DNA of 64,000 nt from Arenibaculum pallidiluteum (GCF_017355985.1 NZ_JAFIQU010000008.1:62001-126000), one strand, 5' to 3'; positions 1-8,629 are shown, numbered from the stretch's first letter. Notes: generated by a model from the letters alone, not told the origin. A program made the numbers and translations.

Positions 1-641
1 GGCGTCGTGGAGAACGGGCGCGCCGCCGCGGCCGGCAGGATCAGCATCGCCGTGATCAGCAGGATGCCGACGACCTTCATCGCGATCGCGACCACCCCCG
101 CCAGGAGCAGGGTGAAGACGAGCCTGACGCGCAGCGTCGGGATCCCTTCGGCCCGTGCCATCTCCTCATGGACCGTGAGCGCCAGCAGCGGTCGCCAGAG
201 CCAGGCGAGGCCGGCCAGGACCGCCGCGCCGCCGCCCCAGATCCAGGCAAGGTCGGACGGCGACACAGACAGGATGTCGCCGAACAACAACCCGCTCAGG
301 TCGACCCGCACGCCGGGCAGCAGCCCCAGCACCACGAGGCCGAGCGCCAGCGCCGAGTGCGACATCAGCCCCAGCAGCGTGTCCGTCGCGACGCGCCGCT
401 GCTCCTGCAGCAGCACCACCGAGACCGCCACCACGGCGCAAGTGCCGAGGATCCCCACCAGGGGGTCCACCGACAGCAGGAAGCCGAGCGCCACGCCGAG
501 CAGCGAGGCATGGGCCAGGGTGTCCCCGAAATAGGCCATGCGCCGCCAGGCGACGAAGCAGCCCAGCGGCCCCGCCACCAGGGCGATTCCGAGCCCGCCG
601 AGCAGCGCCCGGACCAGGAAGTCGTCGAGCGGCGGGATCAC
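1..641 (-). CDS. znuB: Zinc ABC transporter permease (ZnuB), cut by window edge
   Basis: Membrane subunit that would pass zinc through the inner membrane, powered by the ZnuC ATPase upstream. Only the first 213 codons lie in the window; the C-terminus is beyond position 1. The start is a GTG at 641-639 whose bases overlap the znuC stop (GTGA), which implies translational coupling. The frame reads as a very hydrophobic protein with the family landmark around AYFGDTLAHASLLGVALG, followed by several membrane segments. Assignment to the ZnuB/MntB permease family is firm; zinc specificity follows from znuC, the neighbouring zur gene and the putative Zur site. Confidence 0.9.
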   Translation of the reverse strand, partial: MIPPLDDFLVRALLGGLGIALVAGPLGCFVAWRRMAYFGDTLAHASLLGVALGFLLSVDPLVGILGTCAVVAVSVVLLQEQRRVATDTLLGLMSHSALALGLVVLGLLPGVRVDLSGLLFGDILSVSPSDLAWIWGGGAAVLAGLAWLWRPLLALTVHEEMARAEGIPTLRVRLVFTLLLAGVVAIAMKVVGILLITAMLILPAAAARPFSTT

Positions 642-1489
642 GGCTGGACCGTCCCGGGCGCGGCACGGGAGTGGTCGTGCGGGTGCTCGTGGGCATGCGA
701 ATGATCGTGGCTATGGTCGTGCCCGCAGGCGTCCAGCGGCTCGACCCTGCCGTCGGCGGTGTGGCGGTGCCCATGGGCATGGGCATAGACCGCGAGGCTG
801 CTGGCCGCCGCCGGCCCGAACAGCGCCAGGTACTCCGGATGGCGGCCGACATCCTCCGGGGCGCCCGAACAGCAGACATGGCCGTGAAGGCACACGACCC
901 GGTCGGTGGCCGCCATGACCACGTGCAGGTCGTGGGATATCATCAGCACGCCGCAGCCGCGCTCCCGCCGGAAGCGGGCGACCAGGTCGTAGAGCTCGGC
1001 CTGGCCGACCACATCGACGTTCTGGGCGGGCTCGTCCAGCACCAGAAGGTCGGGCCCGCCGACCAGCGCGCGCGCCAGCATCACCCGCTGCATCTCACCG
1101 CCGGACAGCGTCTGCACCGCCCGCCCGACGAGATGCCCTGCTCCGACCTCGTCCAGCACCGACGCGACCTCGCGCGCCGAAGCCCGGCGGGTCAGCGTCA
1201 GCAGGCGTCCGACGGGCAGCGGCAGCACCGGATCGACGACGAGGCGCTGCGGCATGTAGCCGATGCGCAGGCCCGGACGGCGCCACACCCGGCCCGCCTC
1301 CGGCGCCTCGAGACCCAGGACGACGCGTGCCAGCGTCGACTTGCCGGCACCGTTGGGACCGATCACCGTCACCACCTCGGCGGCATGGAGATCCAGGTTG
1401 ATGGCGCTCAGCGCCGGGCGCCCGCCAAAGCGGACGGTCACGCCATCCAGGCGCACGAGTTCGCCGCGCCGCGCGGCACCCTCAGGCAA
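638..1489 (-). CDS. znuC: Zinc ABC transporter ATP-binding protein (ZnuC) with His-rich tail
   Basis: ATPase of the ZnuABC zinc importer, 283 aa. Walker A (GPNGAGKST) is at residues 44-52, the ABC signature LSGGE at 128-132, Walker B ending LLVLDEP at 148-154, and the switch histidine in ISHD near 186. The C-terminus from about residue 237 is histidine-rich, with 13 His in 37 residues (HDHSHDHSHAHEH type), which could bind zinc. The gene lies between zur (8-nt overlap upstream) and znuB (4-nt overlap downstream), so zur-znuC-znuB is one operon. No znuA gene is seen here; it may lie outside the window. Confidence 0.93.
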   Translation of the reverse strand: MPEGAARRGELVRLDGVTVRFGGRPALSAINLDLHAAEVVTVIGPNGAGKSTLARVVLGLEAPEAGRVWRRPGLRIGYMPQRLVVDPVLPLPVGRLLTLTRRASAREVASVLDEVGAGHLVGRAVQTLSGGEMQRVMLARALVGGPDLLVLDEPAQNVDVVGQAELYDLVARFRRERGCGVLMISHDLHVVMAATDRVVCLHGHVCCSGAPEDVGRHPEYLALFGPAAASSLAVYAHAHGHRHTADGRVEPLDACGHDHSHDHSHAHEHPHDHSRAAPGTVQP

Positions 1490-1952
1490 CGGGGCGCTCC
1501 GCCGCGCACCGCGAGCACAGGCCCTGCAGCTCGATCACCTGCCCGTCGATCCGGAAGCCGCGTGCAGTCCCGATGCGTTCGAGGTCGCGCTGCAGCGGCT
1601 CGTCCTCGAACTCGGTCGCCTCGCCGCAATCCGTGCAGATCAGGAACCGGGCCGCATGGCCCTCGCGCGCCGACGGGCAGCCGACGAAGGCGTTCAGCGA
1701 ATGGATGCGGTGGACCAGCCCCTGCTCCATCAGGAAATCCAGGGCCCGGTACACAGTAGGCGGCGCCGCGCGGTCGCGCCCCTCCCCCAGGCGGGCGAGC
1801 AGGTCGTACGCGCCGACCGGCCGGTGCGACTGCCAGACGAGCTCGAGGACGCGCCGGCGCAACGTGGTCAGGCGGGCGCCCCGCCGGGCGCAGAGCGCCT
1901 CGGCGGAGTCCAGCGCGTCGCGGATGCAGAGGTCGTGATCGTGTTCGGCCAT
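1482..1952 (-). CDS. zur: Fur-family zinc uptake regulator (Zur)
   Basis: Fur-family repressor, 156 aa, which with zinc bound should shut off zinc import genes. It has the winged-helix N-terminus and dimerisation half with two structural-zinc pairs, CTDC (106-109) and CSRC (146-149), the usual arrangement for Zur/Fur. An in-frame TTG lies six bases further upstream, but the ATG at 1952 gives the usual start. The gene leads the zur-znuC-znuB operon and faces puuD. An imperfect palindrome at 1957-1970 directly abuts the start, consistent with autorepression. It could in principle sense another metal, but the linked znuCB genes argue for zinc. Confidence 0.88.
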   Translation of the reverse strand: MAEHDHDLCIRDALDSAEALCARRGARLTTLRRRVLELVWQSHRPVGAYDLLARLGEGRDRAAPPTVYRALDFLMEQGLVHRIHSLNAFVGCPSAREGHAARFLICTDCGEATEFEDEPLQRDLERIGTARGFRIDGQVIELQGLCSRCAAERPVA

Positions 1953-1956
1953 GCGC

Positions 1957-1970
1957 AATCATATAACATT
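1957..1970. promoter_or_regulatory. Putative Zur operator
   Basis: AATCATATAACATT matches its own reverse complement at 10 of 14 positions and stands out as AT-rich in a GC-rich surround. It lies 4 bp from the zur start and resembles alphaproteobacterial Zur boxes, which are AT-rich palindromes with a TATA-like centre. That it binds Zur is inference from place and composition. Confidence 0.5.
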
Positions 1971-2115
1971 GCACCACCCCCTCCGAAACCCCTGCCGAGA
2001 TCCACCGCCGCAGCGGTCCCGCCGCGTCAGCGCCGCGCAGGCCATTCCCTTCGCGCGGCATTTCCGGGAAGCTGGAACCCGCTTCGAACCGGAACGCTCG
2101 GGAGCCCCGCCCTTC

Positions 2116-3309
2116 ATGGACGCCTTCGCCTCGGACTGGCTGAACCTGGCCCTGCGGTGGATTCACGTCACCGTCGGCATCGCCTGGATCGGCACGTCGT
2201 TCTTCTTCATCTGGCTCGAGAATCACCTGCGCCCGCCCATCGAACACCGCGAAGGCGTGCATGGCGAGGTCTGGATGGTCCATGGCGGCGGCTTCTACCA
2301 GCTGCAGAAGTTCCTGGTCGCCCCGCCTCGGCTGCCGCCAGACCTGCACTGGTTCAAGTGGGAGGCCTACGCCACCTGGATCTCCGGCTTCCTGCTGCTG
2401 TGCCTGATCTACTTCGCAGGCGCGTCCGCGTATCTCGTGAAGCCCGGGATAGGGCTGGCGCCGTGGCTCGGCGTCGTGATCGCCCTGGCCGTGCTGGTCC
2501 TGGCCTGGATCCTGTACGACGCAGCCTGCCGCAGGCTCCAGGGTCGCAACGACCTGATGGTGGGCGCGCTGGTCTTCGTCTGGACGGTGGCTGTGGCCTG
2601 GGGTCTGTCGCAGGTCTTCACGGGCCGGGCGACCTATATCCTGGTCGGCGCCATGCTCGGCACCATCATGGCAGCCAACGTGCTGATGGTGATCATCCCG
2701 AACCAGCGCCTCATCGTCGGCGGCATGCTGGAAGGTCGCCCACCCGACGCCGCGATGGCGGTCCTCGGCGCCCAGAGCAAGCAGCGGTCATTCCACAACA
2801 ACTACCTGACGCTGCCGGTGCTGTTCACCATGATCAGCAACCACTATCCCGGCACGTTCGGCCATGGCTGGAACTGGGCCGTCCTGGCGGGACTGTTCGC
2901 CATCGGCATCCTCGTCCGCCACTACTTCAACCTCCGGAACCGCGGCCGCAACCGTCCCTGGCTGATCCCGGCAGCCGCCGCGGCGCTGGTCGCGCTCGCC
3001 GTGTCCGCCCGGCCCGAGCGTCCGGCGGCTCCCGCCGCCGGCGGTCAGGTCGCATTCAATGACGTCGAGGCCGTCGTGCAGCGACGCTGCGCAGGCTGCC
3101 ACGCGGCGCGGCCGAGCCATGAGGGTTTCGATGCGCCGCCCAAGGGCGTGGTCCTTGAGACGGCGGCGGCCATAGCAGCCCAGGCCCCCGCCATCTATGC
3201 GCAGGCGGTGGCGACCGAGGCGATGCCGCTCGGCAACGTGACCGAGATGACGGTCGACGAGCGCGCGCTGCTCGGCCGCTGGATCGCGCAGGGCGCCCGG
3301 CTGCCCTGA
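2116..3309 (+). CDS. puuD: Membrane urate oxidase (PuuD) with C-terminal cytochrome c domain
   Basis: PuuD-type urate hydroxylase, 397 aa, the cofactor-free membrane enzyme that oxidises urate in purine catabolism. The N-terminal two thirds hold about eight membrane segments with the family pattern RWIHVTVGIAWIGTSFFF near the start. A short linker leads to a cytochrome c domain with one heme site, CAGCH at 325-329, so electrons can pass to the respiratory chain. I chose the ATG at 2116 because the homologous region begins there and GGGAG sits about 12 bases upstream; longer frames run into the zur promoter. No other purine genes are adjacent, so it stands alone. Confidence 0.88.
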   Translation: MDAFASDWLNLALRWIHVTVGIAWIGTSFFFIWLENHLRPPIEHREGVHGEVWMVHGGGFYQLQKFLVAPPRLPPDLHWFKWEAYATWISGFLLLCLIYFAGASAYLVKPGIGLAPWLGVVIALAVLVLAWILYDAACRRLQGRNDLMVGALVFVWTVAVAWGLSQVFTGRATYILVGAMLGTIMAANVLMVIIPNQRLIVGGMLEGRPPDAAMAVLGAQSKQRSFHNNYLTLPVLFTMISNHYPGTFGHGWNWAVLAGLFAIGILVRHYFNLRNRGRNRPWLIPAAAAALVALAVSARPERPAAPAAGGQVAFNDVEAVVQRRCAGCHAARPSHEGFDAPPKGVVLETAAAIAAQAPAIYAQAVATEAMPLGNVTEMTVDERALLGRWIAQGARLP

Positions 3310-3317
3310 TGGTCTGA

Positions 3318-3659
3318 TCAGGCCCCAGGCGGCCCGAGATCGGCGATGGCGCGGGCCACGGCGACCCATTCGCCACCGGGTTCGGCATCGCGCAGCGCCA
3401 GCAGCGGCGGCCAGATGCCGAGCCGGCTCCGGCGCCGCTGCGCGACCAGGCGGTCGATCTCGTCGACAGTTGGAAGCCGGTCCCCCTTGAGCTGGTTGCA
3501 GCGACGGTGTGCAAGCACCACGTTACCCGGCAGATCGGCGCCGCCATAGGCGCGGGGGATCAGGTGGTCGTCGGTCGCGGCAGCGCCCATGGGCTTCCCG
3601 CAATAGAAGCAGAGGCCGCCCTGGGAGATGTCCATCAACTGGTAGTCCTCGCGCGTCAT
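3318..3659 (-). CDS. Small HNH endonuclease
   Basis: HNH-family nuclease, 113 aa. The zinc-finger-like HNH core is clear: CFYCGKP (a CxxC knuckle), then TDDHLIPRAYGG with the catalytic histidine, then NVVLAHRRCNQLKGD with the asparagine and second-half residues. A GGAGG sits about 8 bases before the ATG. Such stand-alone HNH proteins occur in many genomes and may be restriction-, repair- or phage-linked; nothing nearby supports a phage. It is divergent from the HAD gene at 3733, sharing a 73-bp promoter region. Confidence 0.8.
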   Translation of the reverse strand: MTREDYQLMDISQGGLCFYCGKPMGAAATDDHLIPRAYGGADLPGNVVLAHRRCNQLKGDRLPTVDEIDRLVAQRRRSRLGIWPPLLALRDAEPGGEWVAVARAIADLGPPGA

Positions 3660-3732
3660 GGCGCCCCCTCCGAATTCGTCGCGCCGACATGCGCTTCGCG
3701 ACCATCCCGTCCGACCCCTGGACCGAAGATCG

Positions 3733-4194
3733 ATGACAGCTCCTGCCCTCTTCCTCGACCTCGACGGGGTCTTCGCAGACTTCGAAGGCGCCGTCGAGAA
3801 GCTGTTCGGGCGGCCCGTCCACGCCTTGCCGCGCCGCGAGATGTGGGCGCGCATCCATCGCACGCGGGGCTTCTGGTCGCGGCTGGCCCTGCTCCCCGGC
3901 GCCGACCGGCTGTGGGAGCATTGCCGACCGCACGACCCGACCTTCCTGACCGGGATCCTCGTCGGGGACCGCACCTGCGAGCCCAGCAAGATCGCCTGGG
4001 TGCGCCACCACTTCGAGACGGACCGGATCATCTGCTGCCGGGCCGCCGAAAAGCCCCGCTACGGGCGCCCCGGCGACATCCTCGTGGACGATCGGCCGTC
4101 CAACATCGCGGCGTGGGAGCAGATGGGTGGCGTCGGCGTCCTCCACCGGGGCGTCGACGAGACGATCGCCCGGCTCAGGGGTCTCGGCTTCTAG
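3733..4194 (+). CDS. 5'(3')-deoxyribonucleotidase-like HAD phosphatase
   Basis: HAD-superfamily protein of 153 aa, most like the NT5C group that dephosphorylates deoxyribonucleotides. Motif I is FLDLDGVFADF, with the nucleophile Asp and the general acid Asp two residues on. Motif II is a Thr in FLTGILVG; motif III/IV is ILVDDRPSNI. The start is the ATG just before TAPALFLDLDG, since the catalytic loop belongs at the extreme N-terminus; an upstream in-frame start at 3658 would add an implausible basic leader. Substrate is not readable from sequence. Confidence 0.75.
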   Translation: MTAPALFLDLDGVFADFEGAVEKLFGRPVHALPRREMWARIHRTRGFWSRLALLPGADRLWEHCRPHDPTFLTGILVGDRTCEPSKIAWVRHHFETDRIICCRAAEKPRYGRPGDILVDDRPSNIAAWEQMGGVGVLHRGVDETIARLRGLGF

Positions 4195-4224
4195 CCAGTA
4201 GCAGACGGTGGTGCCCCGCGCGCA

Positions 4225-4527
4225 TCAGCGCACGATGCGCAGCGCCGGGCGGCGGCTGCCGCCGATGCGACGGGGAACGGCGCCGGCCAGCATGCCCTGG
4301 GCGCGGGCTGCGAGGACACGACACCCCTCCTCGTCACCGAGCTGCCAGCGGCACAGGGCCAGATGGGCGAGCGCCGCCGGATCGGCCGGGCGCAGGCACA
4401 GCGCCTGCTCGAACAGGTGCGCGGCCTCCTCGTGAAGGCCCATCTCCAGACAGGAGAAGCCGAGTCCGAGCCGGTCTCCGAACCGGACCGCTTCGGGAAT
4501 CTCGGCAAGGGCGTCCGCCGGTTCCAT
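4225..4527 (-). CDS. Small TPR-repeat protein
   Basis: Protein of 100 aa with about two tetratricopeptide helical hairpins (LGLGFSCLEMGLHEEAAHLFEQALCLRPADPA type, then ALAHLALCRWQLGDEEGC). TPRs mediate protein contacts; no catalytic residues are seen. It is convergent with the HAD gene and divergent from the small gene at 4836. Partner unknown. Confidence 0.65.
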   Translation of the reverse strand: MEPADALAEIPEAVRFGDRLGLGFSCLEMGLHEEAAHLFEQALCLRPADPAALAHLALCRWQLGDEEGCRVLAARAQGMLAGAVPRRIGGSRRPALRIVR

Positions 4528-4835
4528 CCAATCTCCTCGGGCATGCGGCCACGTTTAGGCACGGGCCAGATGTTCGCCTCGAAGCAATCAGCGGGCCAGC
4601 GCAAAAAATGGGGTCCGCTCAAGGACTTGGAGGGAAATCCATCACGAGTCTGTAACGAATTTTGACAGTGTTCCAGGGAACTGCGACGTCGGACCAACAG
4701 CACGGCACGGACTGGGCACGGCGCGGGTCCCACGGCCGTGTGCCCTCTGCCGGAAGGAGATAGACCTTCCTCGCAGTGGCATCCCTGGACAGGTTGGGAT
4801 AGACAGCCGGCCCAACAAAGCCGGGGAGGAAACCG
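4528..4835. other. Intergenic region, 308 bp
   Basis: Divergent space between the TPR gene and the 58-aa gene. It is locally less GC-rich near 4600-4670 and holds a TTGACA-like hexamer near 4662 without a convincing partner at the right distance. No hairpin, RNA gene or open frame with coding character was seen. Confidence 0.4.
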
Positions 4836-5012
4836 ATGAACAAGGAAACCAAGCCCCGCCGCGAGCCCCTGGTGGCGGAAATGGTGCAGGACCCCGTGAT
4901 CCAGGCAGTGATGCTGCGCGACGGTGTCTCGGCCGAGGATGTCCTGACGCTGGTCGTCGGAATGCGCGAGCGCCTGCGGCGCAGCGGCGCGCTCGACCGC
5001 CTGGCCGCCTGA
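4836..5012 (+). CDS. Uncharacterised 58-aa protein
   Basis: Short open frame starting MNKETKPRREPLVAEMVQD and ending in GALDRLAA. A strong ribosome site (GGGGAGGA at 4823-4830) lies 5 bases before the ATG, which is the main reason to call it. The body (DPVIQAVMLRDGVSAEDVLTLVV then a basic RERLRRSG helix) looks like a small all-helical soluble protein. It has no signal peptide, membrane segment or cysteine. No family recognised. Confidence 0.6.
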   Translation: MNKETKPRREPLVAEMVQDPVIQAVMLRDGVSAEDVLTLVVGMRERLRRSGALDRLAA

Positions 5013-5072
5013 CGCGGCCCGCGCGCGGACGCCGGGACGCCGGCGCGAACACCTCAGGCCGCCTGCGCCGGG

Positions 5073-6131
5073 TCAGGTGGTCCCGGGAAGGGCGATGCCG
5101 TAGCGTCCCGCGGCGTCCGAAAGCCGCTGCACCGTCAACGGAGCCAGGCGCACGCCTGCCTGCCGCGCCGCCGCCATGTTGCGCTCTGCCTGCTCTCCGG
5201 GCATGCGCACGGGAACGCCGTCCTGCAGCGGCGCATTCTCGTGGCAGCGCTCCGTCAGGTGGTCCATCTGCGCCAGGAAAACCTCCCGCCCTGCGAAGGC
5301 CTCGGGATCCAAGAGCTGCAGGAAGACGTTTCCGCCCCAACGCTTCTCCGAATCCCGCCGGCCGAAACCCGCCAGCCCCTGGGTCAGCGCCTCGACCATA
5401 AGGGCCAGACCGAAGCCCTTGTGCCCGTATTCGAGCCCGCCCAGCAGCATGATGCTGCCGCGCGGGTCGGTCTGTTCCAGCACCCGGGGATCGCGGGTCG
5501 GCCTGCCCTGCCCATCCAGCAGCCATTCGTGCTCGAAGTGCTCGCCGGTCGCCGCCTTCTGGCGCGTCATGGAGACGGTGGTGATGGACGCGCAAATGTC
5601 GACCAGAACGGGGGTGCGCGTGCCGGGATAGCCGATGGCGAAGGGGTTCGGGGTCAGTAGCGGCTCGCGCCCGCCATAGGGCGCGACGAAGCCGAAGGCC
5701 GGGTCCGACGTCATCAGGATCGCGACGCAGCCGCGGTCCGTCGCCTGCTTCACCAGCGTCGCCAGACAGGCGATATGATGGCTGCGCCGGATCGCGAAGG
5801 TGACGACGCCATGGGTCGCGATGCGTTGCAGGCCGAGCTGCAGTGCACGCTCGACCAGCCATAGGCCAGGCAGGTAGTTGCCGTCCCAGACGATCGTCGA
5901 GCCGGTGTCGCGCAGGCAGTCCGGCTCGCCGTCGGGCGTCATCAGGCCCTTCTCGAGCTGCTCGACATAGAGCGGAGCCAGGGCGACGCCATGGGTGTGG
6001 CGGCCCAGCATGTCCGTCTGGACCAGCAGGCGGGCGACGGCCTCGGCCTTGGCCGGTGCCATGCCGGCGGCTGCCAGCAGCTCTCCAGTAAAGGCGGCAA
6101 GGGAATCGACGTGGTACCGGGTCTCGTCCAT
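5073..6131 (-). CDS. Ldh-family malate/lactate-type dehydrogenase
   Basis: NAD(P)-dependent 2-hydroxyacid oxidoreductase of the LDH2/MDH2 family, 352 aa against a usual 330-360. The family signature DMLGRHTHGV is at residues 40-49. Downstream landmarks of the fold include a catalytic-region histidine in RRSHHIACLA and TPNPFAIGYPG. Members act on malate, lactate, sulfolactate, ureidoglycolate or delta-1-piperideine-2-carboxylate, so the substrate is open. The ATG at 6131 follows a GTG at 6134; I prefer the ATG. It stands alone, about 70 bp from the kinase gene on the same strand. Confidence 0.82.
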   Translation of the reverse strand: MDETRYHVDSLAAFTGELLAAAGMAPAKAEAVARLLVQTDMLGRHTHGVALAPLYVEQLEKGLMTPDGEPDCLRDTGSTIVWDGNYLPGLWLVERALQLGLQRIATHGVVTFAIRRSHHIACLATLVKQATDRGCVAILMTSDPAFGFVAPYGGREPLLTPNPFAIGYPGTRTPVLVDICASITTVSMTRQKAATGEHFEHEWLLDGQGRPTRDPRVLEQTDPRGSIMLLGGLEYGHKGFGLALMVEALTQGLAGFGRRDSEKRWGGNVFLQLLDPEAFAGREVFLAQMDHLTERCHENAPLQDGVPVRMPGEQAERNMAAARQAGVRLAPLTVQRLSDAAGRYGIALPGTT

Positions 6132-6200
6132 CACGGCGGCGTCCTTGAGGCAGGGTCGCGCGAGGGTCCTGGAAGAACCCGGGGCGTCATCGGGCCCGCC

Positions 6201-8048
6201 TTATGCCATGCTGGACACCTCGACGGAACCGCGACGTGCCAGGCTCTGCCCCGTCTGGGCCGGTACCTGCCTTGCCTCCTGCGCGGCCGCCACCCCGCTC
6301 AGGAGCCCCGCCACCTGGTCCGGCGACAGCGGCTTGACGAGGAAGCCGACCCCTTCGGCCAGGGCCATGGTCCTGAGCCCGGGGTCGGTGTCTCCCGTCA
6401 CCAGGGCGGCGGGAATGACGCGCCCGGCCATGGCGCGGATCTCGCGGATCGCGTCGAGCCCGCTCAGCCCGGGAAGCCGGTAGTCCGCGATGATCAGGTC
6501 GGGCACCGGCACGCCCTCGGCCGTCAGCGTCACCGCCTCCTCGGCAGAGGAGGCGGTGACGCAGCGATGGCCCAGGCTCTCGATCACGAGGCACAGGCTC
6601 TCGGCCACCAGGCCATCGTCCTCTATGACCAGGACCCGCACCTGCTCGCGCGGGGCGGCGGGGCGCGATGCCGCGTCCTCGTCCCCGACGCCGTGCGCGT
6701 CGGCTTGCGACTCGGCCTGGGGGAGCCAGACCGAGAACCGGCTGCCGCAGCCGAGCTCGCTGTGCAGGTCTAGCGGATGCCCGAGTAGCCTGAGGACCCG
6801 ATCGACGATCGCCAGGCCCAGCCCGTGACCGCCTTCCGAGGCGCGCTCCGTGTTCCCGATCTGGAAGAACTCCTCGAAGATGCGTTCCCTCTGGTCCTCC
6901 GGGATGCCGGGGCCGCTGTCGATCACGTCAATGCGCACCCGGTCGCCGCTTCGCCGGCAGCCCAGCAGGATGCCGCCCGAAGCGGTGTGGCGCACGGCAT
7001 TGGAGACCAGGTTGGACAGGGCGCGCTCGAGATGATCGGGATCCGTGCGGATCCAGAGCGATGTCGGCACGAGGCGGAAACGCAACCCCTTCTCCGCCGC
7101 GAGTTCGCGGAAGCCGGCTGCGACGGAATCCAGGATGGGCTGGAGTGGCGTCGCCCGGACCTCCGGCCGGATCGCGCCGGTATCCAGCTTGGTGAGGTCG
7201 AGATACATGTTGAGCTGCTCGCCGAGCCGGCCGAGCGCGTAGGACGCCTTCTCCACGAGCGGAATCGCCGCGCGGTCCGTTATCCGCGTGCGCAGCGCCC
7301 CCAGCAGCAGCGCCGCGGCGTTCAGCGGCTGCCTGAGATCGTGGCTGGCCGCGGCCAGGAAGCGCGACTTGGCCCTGTCGGCCTCCAGCGCCGCCGCCGC
7401 CGAGCGCGCCGCTGCCGCGGCCGCCTCCCGGGATTCCTCCATGAGCTCCGCCGACCGGCGGAGCTGGCGCAACAGCATTCCGAAAAGGGCGGCGCCGCTC
7501 AGCAGCGCCACGACCATCCAGCCCGTGATCAGGGTGTAGCTGTCCAGGAGCCGCTGGATGTCCCCGCTGTCGCTCCGGCGTCCGAGCACCTCAAGGGCGA
7601 CGTCGTGAAGCCGCGCGCGCATGGAATCGACGTCCCGGCGCAGCGCCGAATAGCTGCCATCGCCAGGGCTGAAGGTGGCGATGCGTTCCTCGAGCGCGGG
7701 CAGCTCGCCCAGGATCTCGGCCGCGGTCTCCCGATGCCCGACGCGCGCCACGGCGAGGGAGTCGGTGCCGTCGAGCATCAGCGGGATGCGGCTCCAGAAG
7801 ATGTCGAGCCGGTCGATCATCTCCTGGCGGTCGACGTCGCCGATCTCGAAGCCAGCGAGCGCGTCGAGCAGGCGCAGCGATTCCACCTCGGCCTGGACGA
7901 CGATCCAGGTGCCGGTTCGCAGGGCCTCGGCCGCCCGCTCGCGCTCGCTGGAGACCAGCCAGACGGATCCGAAGCCGCCGGCGAGCAGCCCGATCAGGAC
8001 CATGGCGGCCGCGATCCGTCCCCGCCGGAGTGAGGCCCTCGCCTTCAT
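6201..8048 (-). CDS. Membrane hybrid histidine kinase with C-terminal receiver
   Basis: Sensor kinase of 615 aa. It has a membrane segment at 12-33, a periplasmic helical sensor region to about 172, a second membrane segment at 173-194, and a coiled Ala-rich linker. The HisKA domain carries the phospho-acceptor H236 in AAASHDLRQPLN; the HATPase domain has N-box NLVSNAVRH near 346 and G-boxes DSGPGIP and GHGLGLAIV. A receiver domain follows from about 470 with D522 and K572. The DLRQPLNA pattern is typical of hybrid kinases often acting without a dedicated regulator. Its start overlaps the stop of the exported protein upstream (ATGA), so the two are coupled and probably form one sensing unit. 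Confidence 0.9.
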   Translation of the reverse strand: MKARASLRRGRIAAAMVLIGLLAGGFGSVWLVSSERERAAEALRTGTWIVVQAEVESLRLLDALAGFEIGDVDRQEMIDRLDIFWSRIPLMLDGTDSLAVARVGHRETAAEILGELPALEERIATFSPGDGSYSALRRDVDSMRARLHDVALEVLGRRSDSGDIQRLLDSYTLITGWMVVALLSGAALFGMLLRQLRRSAELMEESREAAAAAARSAAAALEADRAKSRFLAAASHDLRQPLNAAALLLGALRTRITDRAAIPLVEKASYALGRLGEQLNMYLDLTKLDTGAIRPEVRATPLQPILDSVAAGFRELAAEKGLRFRLVPTSLWIRTDPDHLERALSNLVSNAVRHTASGGILLGCRRSGDRVRIDVIDSGPGIPEDQRERIFEEFFQIGNTERASEGGHGLGLAIVDRVLRLLGHPLDLHSELGCGSRFSVWLPQAESQADAHGVGDEDAASRPAAPREQVRVLVIEDDGLVAESLCLVIESLGHRCVTASSAEEAVTLTAEGVPVPDLIIADYRLPGLSGLDAIREIRAMAGRVIPAALVTGDTDPGLRTMALAEGVGFLVKPLSPDQVAGLLSGVAAAQEARQVPAQTGQSLARRGSVEVSSMA

Positions 8049-8629
8049 TCGACGCGCAGCCGCGCGAGTTGCCAGACCATCCGGTCCCCGGCGCCCGCCT
8101 CGACCAACGAGGGATCGCTGTCCAGGGGATAGACGATCCAGATCGGCCCCCGCTCGCGCAGGGAAAGGTAGCGCCCGTCCGCCTTGAGGGCCAGGACGAC
8201 GCCGTGCTTCGCCGCGTCGGCCACCGGAATTTCGGCCTTGTAGTCGTTATGGGCTGTCGCATGCAGGCGCGCCCCGCGCGCGCCGACGAGATCGAGGACG
8301 TCGCTCAGCCGGGGGCCGGCGAACCGGACGACCTGGGACGCCCAGGGCGTGCTCGTCTCGATCTCGTGCTGCGGGAGCCGCTCCAGCATCTCGCGGTCGA
8401 ACTGAGCGGTCGTGCCGGCATTGGTGTGCGACACGGCGCCCTCGACCGTAAGGATGACGCGCCCCGTCGGCGCGGCCAAGCCCTCGGCCAAGGCGGCAAG
8501 AGGCATGTGCGCGACAAGATACAGCAGCAACGCAGCGGCGGACCGCAACAGCAAGGCAACACCCCCGTCTGGCCTTCGCCGCAAATATACGAGGGTCCGT
8601 GTGAACCGGCTGAGATGTTTTGCCGACAC
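8045..8629 (-). CDS. Exported molybdopterin-fold protein lacking the Mo-ligand cysteine
   Basis: The mature part (from about EGLAAPTGRVILTVEG to the end) looks like the oxidoreductase molybdopterin-binding (SUOX-like) fold, with the late pattern RGPIWIVYPLD common in small members. There is no cysteine anywhere in the frame, so the Mo-coordinating Cys of true sulfite-oxidase-type enzymes is absent. A signal peptide (LLLRSAAALLLYLVAHMPLAALAEG) targets it outside the membrane. I put the start at GTG 8629 because GAAGG sits 5 bases upstream; a TTG at 8554 is the alternative. Its stop overlaps the kinase start. Likely role: periplasmic partner of that kinase (inference). Confidence 0.72.
   Translation of the reverse strand: MSAKHLSRFTRTLVYLRRRPDGGVALLLRSAAALLLYLVAHMPLAALAEGLAAPTGRVILTVEGAVSHTNAGTTAQFDREMLERLPQHEIETSTPWASQVVRFAGPRLSDVLDLVGARGARLHATAHNDYKAEIPVADAAKHGVVLALKADGRYLSLRERGPIWIVYPLDSDPSLVEAGAGDRMVWQLARLRVE

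Noticed and set aside
3318..3659. HNH nuclease as sign of a prophage or intron
   Set aside because: No phage structural, integrase or intron sequence nearby; neighbours are ordinary chromosomal genes.
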